Of a DNA stretch of 57,317 nucleotides, positions 45,876-57,138 are shown in pieces. The stretch is taken from assembly GCA_018398765.1 (NCBI GenBank), contig JAHBMJ010005891.1:5001-62317 (forward strand), given 5' to 3'. A model generated the notes under the pieces. The model worked only from the letters and a program-made list of their open reading frames with translations, searched no databases and was not told the DNA's origin. This DNA is from Chromera velia. Taxonomy: Eukaryota; Sar; Chromeraceae. The number at the start of each line of letters is the position of its first letter. Position 1 is the stretch's first letter. The position numbers and the translations under genes are program-made.

Positions 45876-48800
45876 ATGAGAACCGCGTTGACACGTAAAT
45901 CACTTCCGTTTACCTCGACTTGCCGTCTCCTCCCCGCCTGTCGTCACAAGAAGACCCGTGCCCCAGATGACTTCGACGTCGCAGAGAAAATGAAGAACCC
46001 TATTTGGTTTCCTGCTGAGTCGTTCTGCAAAGTTCCTGTGAAGCACCAGACGGCATCCGAACTGGTTGTGACCATAGACGTTGCTGCAAAGTACCAAAAG
46101 GGAAATGCCAACTTCTGGAAGCAGTGCACACGCGCAGTGCTGGATCTTGCCAATTCCTTCACTGCCGGTGAGCTCACCAAAATTGTGAATGGGTATGCAA
46201 AGGCGCAGTTTCGGGATCACGCTCTCTTCCTTCCACTGGCAAAGTACATCGCCTTGAAGGCCACAGAGCTCCGATCCTCCGAGATGGCGCTGGTCGTCAA
46301 CGCCTACGCGCGAGTGGAAGTTGTCCATGAGCCTCTATTCGACGTGCTTGCACAAGACATTCCCCACAGATTTGTGGACCTAGGTCCTCGGGGAGTGGCC
46401 ATGATCGCACAGGCCTATGCCAAGCTGGGGATATACAAGAAACAGCTGTTCAACGCCATCGCGCTCTTCTTTGCCGACAAGTATGCACGATTCTCCCCCC
46501 AGGTCCGCTGGTTCTGGATCATGCATACACAAGGATTTGCACATGGGATGACTCAACTGAAGAGCGACTATTGTTCCTTTACTGAAATGCATGCAAGTAT
46601 GTAAAAAGACGCACATGAAGACAAATGCGCGCGCGCGCTCACACGCGAACATACACAACGCAGGAGGAGGAGAGCCTGGTGTCAGAATAGGTCCGAGCAA
46701 AGACGGAAGGTGAAAGGGAAGAGCACTGCATGTCTGTGCTTTCTCTTGCAACTCTGATCGCTGCTTTTACCGTTTCTGTTTATCCTTCTGTTGTATGGTT
46801 TGCCTCCTTTCCTCTCTATCCACTCCCACCCCCCCGAATCTTGGACAGTTGTTTTGGGCATTCTGTGCCGGAGAAAAAATACGTTCGTACAGAGAGACAT
46901 CTTTTTTTTTCTCCTGCAGGACTTTGCACAGATGCTCTGGTCTTTCTGTCAGCTGAAGATCGAGAGCACCAGCGTTGTAAACGTCTGCAGCGAGCACCTC
47001 CTTCAGAAAATGGACTCCATGATGGTCTCAGAGGTAGGACAGGACGGTCAGAGGAAAAACCATGCGTAAACGAAAGAAGGGACGGCCTGAGAGAGAAAGA
47101 AGAAATGCTGAAAGAAAGGGTTGGGGCTCTTTGTCTTGTTTCTGGAGCACTCCATAAGTGCGTTGGCGCCCCGACCTCCTGTCTTTCCTTCGTTGCCCTT
47201 CACGCCCCCCTAGTTTTTGCGGTGGTTTCGTTTTTTTAGTTATGTTCTGCCAGCGGTCCTTTGCCCCTTCAGTGAACCTCTGTTACATGCAGCCAGGATT
47301 TGAACCCTTCTTGTTGCCTCTTCTTAGTTTCAGCTGACCTGCTGCTGTCCCATGGCCGGTGCTTTCTCTTCTCTGTTCTCTCCCTCTCTCGACATCCTTC
47401 CCCCTGCAGGTGCTGTTGTGCACTGACTGTCTGTCACGCATGGGCTGCGACAATGTGAGTCGAGCTTTTCTCTCAATGCCACCGGTTTTATGTATCATTC
47501 AAAACAGCAACTCCTTGAATCCATGCATGCGCCTCCCTTGTCATGTTTCCTTCGTGTCCTATGTCCATCCTTTCATCGAAGCTGTTTCAGAAACGTGTTC
47601 GCAAATCAGAGCAGCACTCGGAATCTCAAAGCGTTCCGTTCCGGACATTCTCTCAGAGGTTCTCGATGGCGCCTTGTGATTCTTTTGTTCGTCTCTTCCT
47701 GTCTTCTTGTTTTGCTTCCATCCTCCATTCATTGCGTCCCGTCTCCTTGTTTGATCTCTGGTTCCCCCCGTGCATCTTCCCTCCCTTTGTCTGCATTTTC
47801 TTTCATACAGAATTTTTTTTGTATAAGAATATATATAAGAATTCTCTTTGTATATGTATAAGAATTCTGTATGAAAGAAAATGCTGTGCATCTTCCCTCC
47901 CTTGTCTGATCCGTTTTCTCTAAAACACAGAGAGAACTGGTCCAGGCTTTGGAGCAGTACTTCGGACAGAGGCACATCGAGATGCCTGCCAACGCATTTC
48001 CCCATCTGCTCGCCGCCTTCTCTCGCTTTCCGTCCAGCGCGACCTCCCCCACCCTCTACAGACGACTCGGGATGGCGGCACTGCGGAGTGCTCATGAACT
48101 GCATCCCAAAGCCATCGCACAAGTCAGTCGAATGAATGTACTCTGCAAGCAAAGGTCGTGTGGGGCATTCATTTTTGCATCGTCGTTTTTCGCCATTGTT
48201 TTCCTCTCAAGTCCTTCGTTGAAACAGAGGCAGATACGAGCAGCTCCATCCGAAAAAGATTTGCCAGTCACAGCGGGGGATTGTTGAAGATTGTGCAAAG
48301 CTTTCTTTCATCAGACATCCAGATGGAAGGCGAGGTTTCATTTCGCTACAAATCATTAGGCCAAAAAGGTTTTTTTGTCCTTTTGTTCCTTCTCTCCCTC
48401 TCCTTCCTCTCTCACACTCACTTTTTGAGCGTGTGTGCAGATGGTTGAGCATTTGAGGTCGGCTGGGTACTCAGATGCGCTCCTTGAGGAAGCTGCAGAG
48501 TCACTTCTGCCTCAGAAACTGGGCGCAGCTCCCGTGTCTGCTCGGTTGGAGCTCCTCGACTCCTACGTCTCCTTTGAAAACAGGTGAGTGAGTGAGTGAG
48601 TGAGTGAGTGAGTGACTGAGTGAGTGTATGAGAGAGAGTGTGTGTGCTGTTCGATGAGTCATCCAGGAAGTTGCTGCATTGTCTTTTCTTGCCTTCGCCG
48701 AGAGAGAGCGGTTTGCGAGATGTTTGCCATGTGTAAGCCTCATGGGAAGCATGGTTCGGCCCTCTGTCCGACCTCGTCAACCTCATTTCTTCCTCCCTTG

Positions 48801-51800
48801 TTGCTGTCGTGCTTCATGCGTTTCGTTTCGGTTGTTCCAGATCGATACTCTTTTTCTTCTTTCGGTCTGCGCATGCAGAGACGAGTTGATGCTCTCCTCC
48901 CTGCTGAAGTCTCTCCGTCTCTTCGGAGACGATCTCCTTAGAGACCGCACTCGTCTGACTGATGACGAATTCGGCCGGTTGGCTGGGGCCTTTGCTGCCC
49001 TCGGATGGCAGCACGGTGTGTCGGAGTGTCTCCTGGCCCTCGACTGGGGTCAAACAGAAGATACAGAGGGTCGTGCGGGGGGGGGAGGGGACTGTTGGGA
49101 CCCCTGGGAACGGTGGTGGCGGCGGGGAGGGATGGGGAGTGCTGGAGGCAGTGACGGTGGTGGAGAGGGGGCTGGTAATGGTGGCATGGGCGTGAGAAAT
49201 TTTGGTGGGGACTCTGCTGGTGTCACCCCGGACTGTTCTCGTATCACCCCGGATGGAATCATCAGACCCTTCCAGCATCTTTCAAGGAAAGACGGTGCCA
49301 TGAATGGACGGGAGTGGATGGAGGGACCCTTTCTTCTCCTGTTGCATCACGCCGTCAAGCAGACTTTTCCGTCGAAAGGTCAGTCTGTTTCTTTGCCCCC
49401 ACGCCTCGCTTTCTCTGTGTGTATGTGTTTATGTATTTTATAGAGAGAAGGAGAATGAGACAGAGAGAGGGAGAGAGACTCTTTTCGCTTCCCTTCTCTG
49501 TCCCCTCCTCTTCACTTCCGTTCTTTCCAATCTGTGATCAACCTTTCATACAGAATTCTTTTTCTTTTTCTGTATGAAAGTAATTTAAAGAAAAAACAAC
49601 ACACACACATTTGTGATCAACCTTGCACTCCGCCCTGTATTCCCCAATTGCCAGAACGAACACTTTGATTCTTGCTGTGCAAACATCGGTTGTGCGGGCC
49701 TTTTGTGCTCTGTTTTCTCTTGCAGATGCCTTCTTAAATTTCCACATCGAGAATGCTCAGAGAAAGGCAGAGATAGTCAGTAAAGCGGACGCAGCTCCGC
49801 AAGGTTCCTTTTCTCTTCAAGAAAGCTTCAGGGAAGCAAGAGCACTTAAAGGGAACGGATGGTCAGAACAGCAAAGCACCGCGACTGCCACAGGAACCTA
49901 CGAGCGTCGGGAGGCGAAACGGCGAGAGCGGGCAAAGGCAGAAGAATACGAACAGGCGAGGGGCAGCTCAAAGCCCTCAAAGCTTTCCCTTAGAGAGACT
50001 TACCACGGAGGAGAGGGGGCGGGAAGGGGAGAGAAAGGACGAACGTTAGGACGCTGGGGTTTGAGTGTCTATCCAGGGGAGGCTGCCGTGGCATCTGAGT
50101 GGGGGCATGAGCGTTTGCAGGAAGATGGGGGGGAGCTTGCAAGAGAGGGGGCCTCGAGAAGGCCGTCAGGAAGACGGCAAAGGGGTAGGGGGCGCAGGAG
50201 AAGTCGTATGGAAATTGAGGGTGGAGAGGAAGAACAAGGTGGAGGGGAAAGGGTGGACATGTTTTTTCATTTAGAAGGGGATGCGGCTCTCCAGACAGAG
50301 ATAGTGAAAATGGGGCCAGAGACGTCGATGGAAGAGGTCAAAAGAGTGACTAGTCAGGACTCGGGTAGCACCTTGATGGAAACAGGTGAGTGTGTCACAG
50401 ATTTGGAGTTGCCATCGGAGGCCCCAGGACTTGCAGTGGAGACAGAAGGGCAGAGAGCGAATAGTGGGAGCCAGAGAGAGCAAGAGCAAAGTGAAACAGC
50501 GAGTGGACAGCGGGGCAGTCGTGCGTGGGAGTCTTGTTTGTCTACTCCTCTTCATGTGCTCTCGAGACAATACGATGCAGTTGACAGAATTCTCTTAGAG
50601 GCCCCAGCCGATGTGTTGGTGGAGGCCATTCTCGCATTCCCTTTGCATCAGGGAAGAGGGAAGTGGCAATCTATACTTGCAGGGGGGGCGGCTCTCGAGG
50701 CAAGTCCCCGTCTTCTATCGGCCCTCTTGCTGAACCTTGTGAAGCTCCGAGATCGAATACAGGCATCAGATCCCGCAGACGTAGAGCTGCAGCAGTACAG
50801 GCAGGCCAGGGGGGTGAGAGATGGAGTGGGCGTTGTTGATCAAAGTGCTGGTCTGGGTGTGGATGTGGATGATGTTGGGGGTCTCTTTCGTCTCATTGTG
50901 GACGTTCTCCTCTCCCACGAGGGGCCAACGGGGGGTTTTCCCTCAGCACATATCTCGAAGAGTCATTCTGAATGCATCACTCCAGATGCAAATGAGACAG
51001 AAGCAGCAAGAGACGGAGAACGAGAAATTGATTCTACTTTCGAGAGCGTTGAGGAGAAAGAAAAGGAGACAGGTATCGACCGTCTGGGTCTCCTTCGAGC
51101 GTCAGATGTGTCTACAGCAGCCCGTGCCCTGATGCTGTTTGGGGAGAGGGAATTCTCAGAGGAACCCCTGGAACTGTTGGCAGCCCGCCTGGTAGAGGTC
51201 GATCTGCTCTCACGGGGCCTTGAGGACACGCAGACGGGAAACATGAGACGCCCCCCACCTCCAAGGGGAAAGGAAGTTGCCAGGTGTCTTCAGGCATTCG
51301 TCCATCTCCGTCTTGCACCGCCTGTGCAACTTTGCAAGTCAGTCTGTTCAAGTCTCTCCCTCGTCAGGGCTGCCTTCTGTGGTTCTTTTTTTCGACAGTT
51401 TTTTCTTCCTTCCTTTGTTCATTCGTTCAATCCTTGGCATTTCTTTGGCTTTCTCTCTCCTTTCTTACAAACATCTGACTGCGTTCGCTTCCCTGAGAAT
51501 CATTACACGGCCGTTCGGGATTTGCGTCTCCACACATGCAGAAATGCATCGATCGATCAGTCTATGGGAGCGGTTGACTTTACCAATCAATAGTGTCTCT
51601 CCCCCCAATCTCTCGGATACCATCTGTCGGCAATTTGTGCAATCTGGTGCCTGCATGCCTCTCTGTCTGTCTCTGGGTGGAATGCAGTTTTCCAGGAAGA
51701 AAGAAAAAGGATTTTGTACACACAAAAATCATCTTATTTTGTGTCTCGTTGCGATTGGCACTGTCCAGTTCTGTTGAAGGACACAGTGCAAATGAGCATT

Positions 51801-53021
51801 GTTCTCCATCGAGTGCTGTTTTGTTCCTCCCTCAGGCTGCTCGGGAAGACCTGCGACGACCTGAACGCCCGGGACTTCCTCACTGCCCTGGAACTTCTTC
51901 GTGCCGGTGCGAGACTGCGACTTCAGTCTTCCTCAGTTGAGACGGCATCTGCGTCGTCATTCGAAGAGGAGCGTTTGCGTCTCGCAGGGGCGTTGAGGTT
52001 CAACGAGGCGTCGCTGGGGTATTTGGGGTCTGTGGCGTCGACCAAAATCAGACAGCTCCTTAGCTGGACAAGGCAGATGCATTTTGAGGTAGGTCAGTTT
52101 GTCTGCACATGCAGGGCCACCTGTTTCTTGTTGGCTTCTTGCTGGGACTCTATGCAGACAGAAGAACTGTATGTATGAGAATGATTTTCTTTTCCTTCCT
52201 TCCTGCAGCGAGTGTGTGCAGACCTGGGCATTGACTGCGGAGATGCGGTGGACGCCCTTGAGAAGGAAAAGAGCGGTGCTTTCATTGTGGGGGGTCTGGT
52301 GAGTCAATGAGCCTTGGGGGGTGCGGGGCACTTTTTTTTCTTTGCCGTGGTGTAGAGACGAGAGAAACAGTGTAGATATGAAAGAAAGACTACAAGAGGG
52401 AACAGAAAGACTGGCATTTCTTTTCTTAGCCCTGCGAGACATTCAAAGACTTAATGAAGACTTCACGATCAGGGAGGCCTACTTTTTCAATGGGTGAATC
52501 TCTCGTTGGTAATCGCAAACTACTGGGATAGACTGCAGTGGCCTCAGAAAAGAAACACTTGACGGCACTGGAACATTCCATGCTGATTCTAGACAGCTTC
52601 AGTCGGTTCGAAGCCGCGCTCTCATGAATGAGGTTCTGAGTCTCCATACATCATTCTAAAGAGAGCAGCCTCTGTCTTGTTCTTTTGGTTTCCTTCTGAA
52701 TTCCCTTAATTGTCGCTGCTTGATTGATGGTGTGTTTGCTTGCAGGGATTCTTACCGAGTGCCGGCAACTTGAAGGTCACGGGAGCAGCCACGCCCCCCG
52801 ACCCGTTCCAAGCATCCCTCCAGGAGGTCAGGGATGGTCTCAACAGGGGGGCTCTCTCTGAGGTCTTGCACGGGGATCGCTCCTGTGAGGAGGCCAGGCC
52901 GGGTGCATTTGGTGGTCCTGCAGACGAGGGAGAGGGATGGGAGGCGAACGATCTCGGAGCAGTGACGGAAGGAGAGGAACTTGTAGGAGAGGAGAGTCAA
53001 TCGAGGGAAGCGATGGCTTGA
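45876..53021 (+). CDS. heptatricopeptide-like (HPR/RAP-family type) organellar protein, 1283 aa, ten exons
   Basis: Exons: 45876-46502, 46920-47033, 47410-47454, 47931-48122, 48441-48583, 48879-49378, 49726-51337, 51836-52088, 52209-52298 and 52746-53021. All phases agree (3852 bases). The N-terminus MRTALTRKSLPFTSTCRLLP is basic and lacks acids, as in mitochondrial presequences. Residues about 70-260 contain paired-helix repeats of 35-40 residues (LTKIVNGYAKAQFRDHALF, MALVVNAYARVEVVHEPLF, VAMIAQAYAKLGIYKKQLF, FAQMLWSFCQLKIES). This is the pattern of heptatricopeptide repeats found in apicomplexan RAP proteins that bind organellar RNA. Similar repeats reappear later (EVARCLQAFVHLRLAPPVQL and the exon 8 product). 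Residues about 450-510 are a Gly-rich insertion; about 550-780 are a charged, low-complexity insertion. No C-terminal RAP domain was recognised. A role in mitochondrial RNA or rRNA metabolism is inference. Confidence 0.75.
47770..47908. mobile_element. hairpin-type insertion with 23/24-base direct repeats
   Basis: Direct repeats starting GTGCATCTTCCCTCCC lie at 47770-47793 and 47886-47908 and differ by one T. Between them are 92 bases. They begin CATTTTCTTTCATACAGAAT and end near 47883 with the exact 21-base reverse complement of that end, enclosing AT-rich sequence with AAGAATTC repeats. It lies in intron 3 of the HPR-like gene. Confidence 0.85.
48581..48622. repeat. GTGA repeat starting at a splice donor
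   Basis: A GTGAGTGAGT array begins exactly at the donor of exon 5 of the HPR-like gene, so several donor-like sites follow each other in register. Confidence 0.9.
49533..49624. mobile_element. hairpin-type insertion with 13-base direct repeats
   Basis: TGTGATCAACCTT occurs at 49533-49545 and 49612-49624. Between them is a near-perfect hairpin, CTTTCATACAGAA (49543-49555) with TTCTGTATGAAAG (49568-49580), then an A-rich tail ending in a CA run. It lies in intron 6 of the HPR-like gene. Confidence 0.8.
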
Positions 53022-53640
53022 CTTTGATGGAGCCATGCGACTCATGATCATCACATGATATCATTGATGTGAGGTTTGTCATCTTTCGATCATATATAAT
53101 TATAAGTATCATTAAATTAGACATTAATGCATACATATTACATAATCTATCATATTTATCATATTTTATCGCTTTTGCTCTTAGGTTTTCAACAGCAGAC
53201 GACAAGTTGTCGTCAAAATGGGCGATAATGCACCTAGCATCCTGGCATGATCCTGCAACTACAGTGCTTTATAGGGCACCACTATGACGTGTATGTCAGT
53301 CGAGGTGCGAGCGTCAGCGAGCGCCCCGCCTCTGTGTGTCGATTGTGATGGAACCGGCCCGCGTGTGTGTCGTTCCGGAGTTGCGATCGAAGTAAGCGTG
53401 CGCATCATTGCATGTGATTTATTAATAGCCATATGAATCAACAGTTGCGTTTCTATCGCATGAGAGTCAGACTGACAGAAACAGAATGAACGAGAGAATA
53501 ACAAAAAACGCCTAGTATGACAGACCTTCCGTCTGACTAACTGTCTCTGTCTCGATGAGTCCTGACTGCTTACGTATAGCAAGCCACTACGCTACACGTG
53601 ATAGCAGGAGCCTCGTTGCGACCAAATTTGCTCTGTCAGG
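53022..53640 (+). other. AT-rich spacer and candidate LTR of the following retroelement
   Basis: 53040-53180 is AT-rich. From about 53240 to 53606 the sequence could be an LTR end. It has a TATA-like TTTATAGG at about 53270 and ends ACTACGCTACA before GATAGCAGGAGCC, a position where a primer binding site would be expected. No second copy exists in the window to confirm borders. Confidence 0.3.
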
Positions 53641-54890
53641 ATGAAAGGTTTCACCAGAGAATTCAAAGAGTTGAAAGCCTTGTACCAAACTCAGGCTGCA
53701 GAGATTGCTAAGCTCAGAGCGATCCTCAGCCACTTATATTCCACTTCTTCCAGTGCTTTTGCGAAAGCGATTAAACCGATTTACGATTATACTGGAACAG
53801 TTGAGGAATTCGAAGATTGGGTCCGGGTGTGCGAGAAGTACCGCGACTTCCATGATATGACTGATGCGCAGCTGCTCAGTGCAGCTGACAGCCACCTGAA
53901 AAGCGATGCAGTCAAGGCTGTGAAGCTCGCAAAAAAGAATGGGTATACGCCTGCAACGTGATTGGAGCTCCAAACTGTCCTGTTGACATATTTTTAGGAC
54001 AGACGGACCCGTGATGATCACCGGAATGAACTAGATAGGATGAAGTGTAGTCCCTGACATGAGCATGAGCGACAAAGTATACTACCATGGGCGACAAAAG
54101 TATTGTATATTTTTTTGTGGAGTTGGCGAAGATTCGTTTTTGAAGTCGATACTGGATTAAGTAGGCTAGAATAGAAGTAGATACAACATAAAGTATTACT
54201 TTAAAGTAATTGGCTTTATACGTCCTCAATTGGCAAAGCTAGATTGAATTTTAAATTTATGTCTTACTTTTTATAGGCTTGGTCGATCGGTCACTTCAGA
54301 AAAAATAAGCTTACTTATATTTGAGACACATTCTCCCCACAACCCCTAATTAACACCTGATTGAAACTGTTATAGCTTACTAATTTAATTGTATAAATGT
54401 TTACTTCTTGTCATATTTCATTGGCGCTAGAGAGGTTAAAAGATGAGTATACAAAACTTATGTCGCCCATGGTAGTATGAGAAGGGTCTTCCCGAAGACG
54501 TCTAAAAGGAGGTGAAGAGAAAAAAACCCGCAAACCTCGAGGCAGCAGTAGGAGCAGCATTCGAAACACTCTCAATCGTTCCCTACCCATCTGTTTCGTT
54601 TGCTGCAGCAGCAGCCCACCCTAAAATACTTTTCTCAACAGAAGCACCCCTTGTGACCGTTAGTGGAGGTCATATGTCACATGATCCCACTGGTCCAGCA
54701 CCTATGGACATTGGTGCACTGGGGCAGATAAACAGAAGCAGACTCTGAGAGCACAATATCCGAAAGCTGCTACCCCCGACTGATAAAGAGAAAGAGATCC
54801 TCAGGGAGTTCCACGGGTGTTTCCTCTGTAGAACACTGCATGCAGGTCATGGTGCAAGAGACTGCCCCAACCACAACATCATCATCATGA
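53641..54890 (+). mobile_element. decayed gag-like retroelement
   Basis: An ATG frame at 53641 encodes 106 aa (MKGFTREFKELKALYQ and on), coiled-coil then a helical segment (EEFEDWVRVCEKYRDF), resembling the N-terminal part of LTR-retrotransposon gag. After an intervening MITE, a second frame (about 54512-54880) contains PMDIGALGQ, which resembles the PMDxxA motif common just before gag zinc knuckles. An in-frame TGA at 54746 follows, then a zinc-knuckle-like C-X2-C-X6-H-X4-C at 54818-54865; the usual spacing is X4 before His. The halves are in different frames. No protease, integrase or reverse transcriptase was seen, so this is an inactive relic. Confidence 0.6.
54082..54475. mobile_element. 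394-base MITE with 28-base inverted ends and TA flanks
   Basis: The left end CTACCATGGGCGACAAAAGT and the reverse complement of the right end agree at 26 of 28 positions. TA dinucleotides flank both ends (54080-54081 and 54476-54477), the target duplication typical of Tc1/mariner-type elements. The interior is AT-rich and non-coding. It interrupts the gag-like relic. Confidence 0.8.
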
Positions 54891-55837
54891 TTTAGAAGCC
54901 GAGGCGATCGAGCCATATAAAGCTGTAGTCTAAGCTAGTATAGAATTCATGTAGTAGATAAAGCCACGCTAGCTGAAGACTCCTGTATACAGTAAGTAAG
55001 GCCAAGCCCTACTATGCTGCTCTAGGCTCAGTTAAAATCTTTCAAGTCATATGGTCTCATACCATGGTCAACTCGGAGTTTTTTAACCTTGATCATGTTA
55101 AAAATCCTTCGAGCTAGCCTTCAAGCCATGCCACTAGCCATGCCAAGATTAAATCATGCTGAGCTAAGGCCGAGCCAGCCGGCCACGGCCTATACCACAC
55201 CCAAGTTGGATTTTTGTATGCAAAAAAGACTTTTTGAAAGACTCAAAGACGACACAAAGTCTTTCAATCAACAAATCAAGATCAAGAAATCTAAACAATA
55301 CTTTTGGTAAGATCAGATCGACAGCTCTGCACTTTTTGAAAATCAAATTATTCCCTTTGAGAAAATTATTCTGCAAACACCATGACTGTAGTGACCAGAT
55401 TTGATTTGATAGGATTTAATTTGATTTGATTTGAGCTTCAAGCTCAAATCTGACCAGATTTGAAGTAGATTTGAGGTTGAAGTCTAGAGGTCACTCTCGA
55501 TAGAACTAAAGTTAGAACTGAAGATGACATAACACAGTCGACACCCTAGTCGACACCACTAGTAAATCTTAGAAAGCCCTAAAGACAAGAAAATCACTAA
55601 AAACTAGACAAAAAGCTAAATTAAGACTCTTAAAATTATAATGAGCTATTGTCAAAGCTAAGAGCTTATATAAGTTAAGAGCTTACAATTACATTACTCC
55701 CTCTTTCTGCAGGCGACACTTTCTTTGTATAGCCGGCAGTGTATACTAATACGGCCTTGTAGTAACTTTCTGCTGCTTTGGAGGTAGCGGCAGGACAGAC
55801 GGAGAGCTAGACCAGAGGCGTGGCCTAGACAGAGAGA

Positions 55838-56327
55838 TGGATCTACAAATTCTACAGACTTTAGCTCAGTCTGAAGATCTCAGTCAGCTAGGGGATTGGA
55901 TATCAGAAGATCCTTAGCCGTTCGTAGAGTCAAGAGATTTACACTTGGGAGTTGGATCGACTTGACTTCTGCTAGCTTACTAAGAAAGGACAGACTTACA
56001 ATTGGACAAACGGAACGAACGATCTCAGCGTCAGAGACGGCTGAGCGTAAACTCTTCAAAGCCTGGTCCCCACGCGAACGTGAAGACCAGCTTTCCGTGG
56101 ACAGGCAAACAGAACGCAGCGGCGTGCCGGCGATCGAAGCAAAGGCGGCGCACATGCGAGAAGGACCGGACGGCGGCAGCGGGACGGCGCCGGAAGGCAG
56201 GACACTACAGCCTTCTTGTTATTATAATCTATGGGATTGTTTGATATCGTTGATCGGTTTGATAAGGGGGGACCCAAAAAAAGCCCAAGGTAAAGAAAGA
56301 AGCGTAAAAACTGCTATAGGACAATAA
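55838..56327 (+). pseudogene. unrecognised frame-broken coding region inside the TIR element
   Basis: An ATG at 55838 opens a short frame (MDLQILQTLAQSEDLSQLGD) that stops at 55917. An overlapping frame from 55896 continues for about 140 codons of hydrophilic sequence with several Arg/Glu-rich stretches (for example ETAERKLFKAWSPREREDQL). Together they look like one reading frame split by a small indel. No transposase motif is visible. Confidence 0.35.
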
Positions 56328-56447
56328 AGAACCACTTCAAACCCTCAATCAAAACTTGAATCTCTGGAGAATAGACTGGATGACCTCTTTTTTACTGAAC
56401 AGACATTTGAAAAAGCTTTTGGGCATTCACATTCATATGAAACTAAT

Positions 56448-56595
56448 AAAAAAATCTTTTTGTAATCTTTTTTTTTTTTTAACGCACAAAAAAGTGCGAA
56501 GATGCGAAGACTCATTTAAGAAAAAAAATCTTTTTGTAATCTTTTTTTTTTTTTAACGCACAAAAAAGTGCGAAGATGCGAAGACTCATTTAAGA
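56448..56595. repeat. 74-base tandem duplication with a hairpin
   Basis: Two almost identical copies lie head to tail. Each contains ATCTTTTTGTAATC, a T run, AACGCACAAAAAAGTGCG (a CGCAC/GTGCG hairpin) and GAAGATGCGAAGACTCATTT. They sit inside the TIR element. Confidence 0.85.
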
Positions 56596-57138
56596 GACTA
56601 GATGACGGATTGACCTCGAAAATTTGAGGTTAAAGGGTTAGATTTGAAGTAGATTTGATAGGCCCTATCATGCTAAAGTTTCTCAGGCCTAAGATTTGAT
56701 TTGAGGTTAAGCCCTACTTCAAATCAAATCAAATCAAATCAAATCTGGTCACGACGTGACTGCCAAACAGTATTGGACACAGCATTCAATCTTAGACTCT
56801 TATACAATATAGAAGACTAGGTTTCTTTCAAATTTTAACTCAGATTTAATAAATTCTGGCTGCCTTCTGACGAATAGAGTCGGAGCACTAGTCGGAGCAG
56901 TACAGAACATCGCTTACAGACTAATAAATAAGAATACAAATAATAATATTAAATGATGATAATAATAAATATCAGCATAGCAAAATGATGCTGATAAAAT
57001 GTCTGACAAGATGTTATCCTAGTAATTCAGATAAAATTACTTTCAATTTTTGAAACTATGATGGAGACTCCCCTCTTTTGAATGGTTTGGATAGTTTGGG
57101 GCATGTTTTTGAGTCAAAGACTCTCATATCGTAAGCCC

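Larger units (their letters stand above)
55391..56752. mobile_element. 1.36-kb element with 20-base perfect terminal inverted repeats
   Basis: GTGACCAGATTTGATTTGAT at 55391-55410 is exactly reverse-complemented at 56733-56752. Just inside the ends are TTTGAT-rich subterminal repeats and a direct repeat AGATTTGAAGTAGATTTGA near both ends. The interior includes a frame-broken coding-like region (about 55838-56327) and a tandem duplication. No clear target duplication was seen. Confidence 0.7.

Noticed and set aside
47594-47680. Possible extra exon between exons 3 and 4 of the HPR-like gene
   Set aside because: Its acceptor and donor do not conserve phase, and exons 3 and 4 join directly in frame.
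38943-49725. Hairpin elements as introners that create introns
   Set aside because: Each hairpin occupies only part of a longer intron, so it inserted into an intron rather than forming one.
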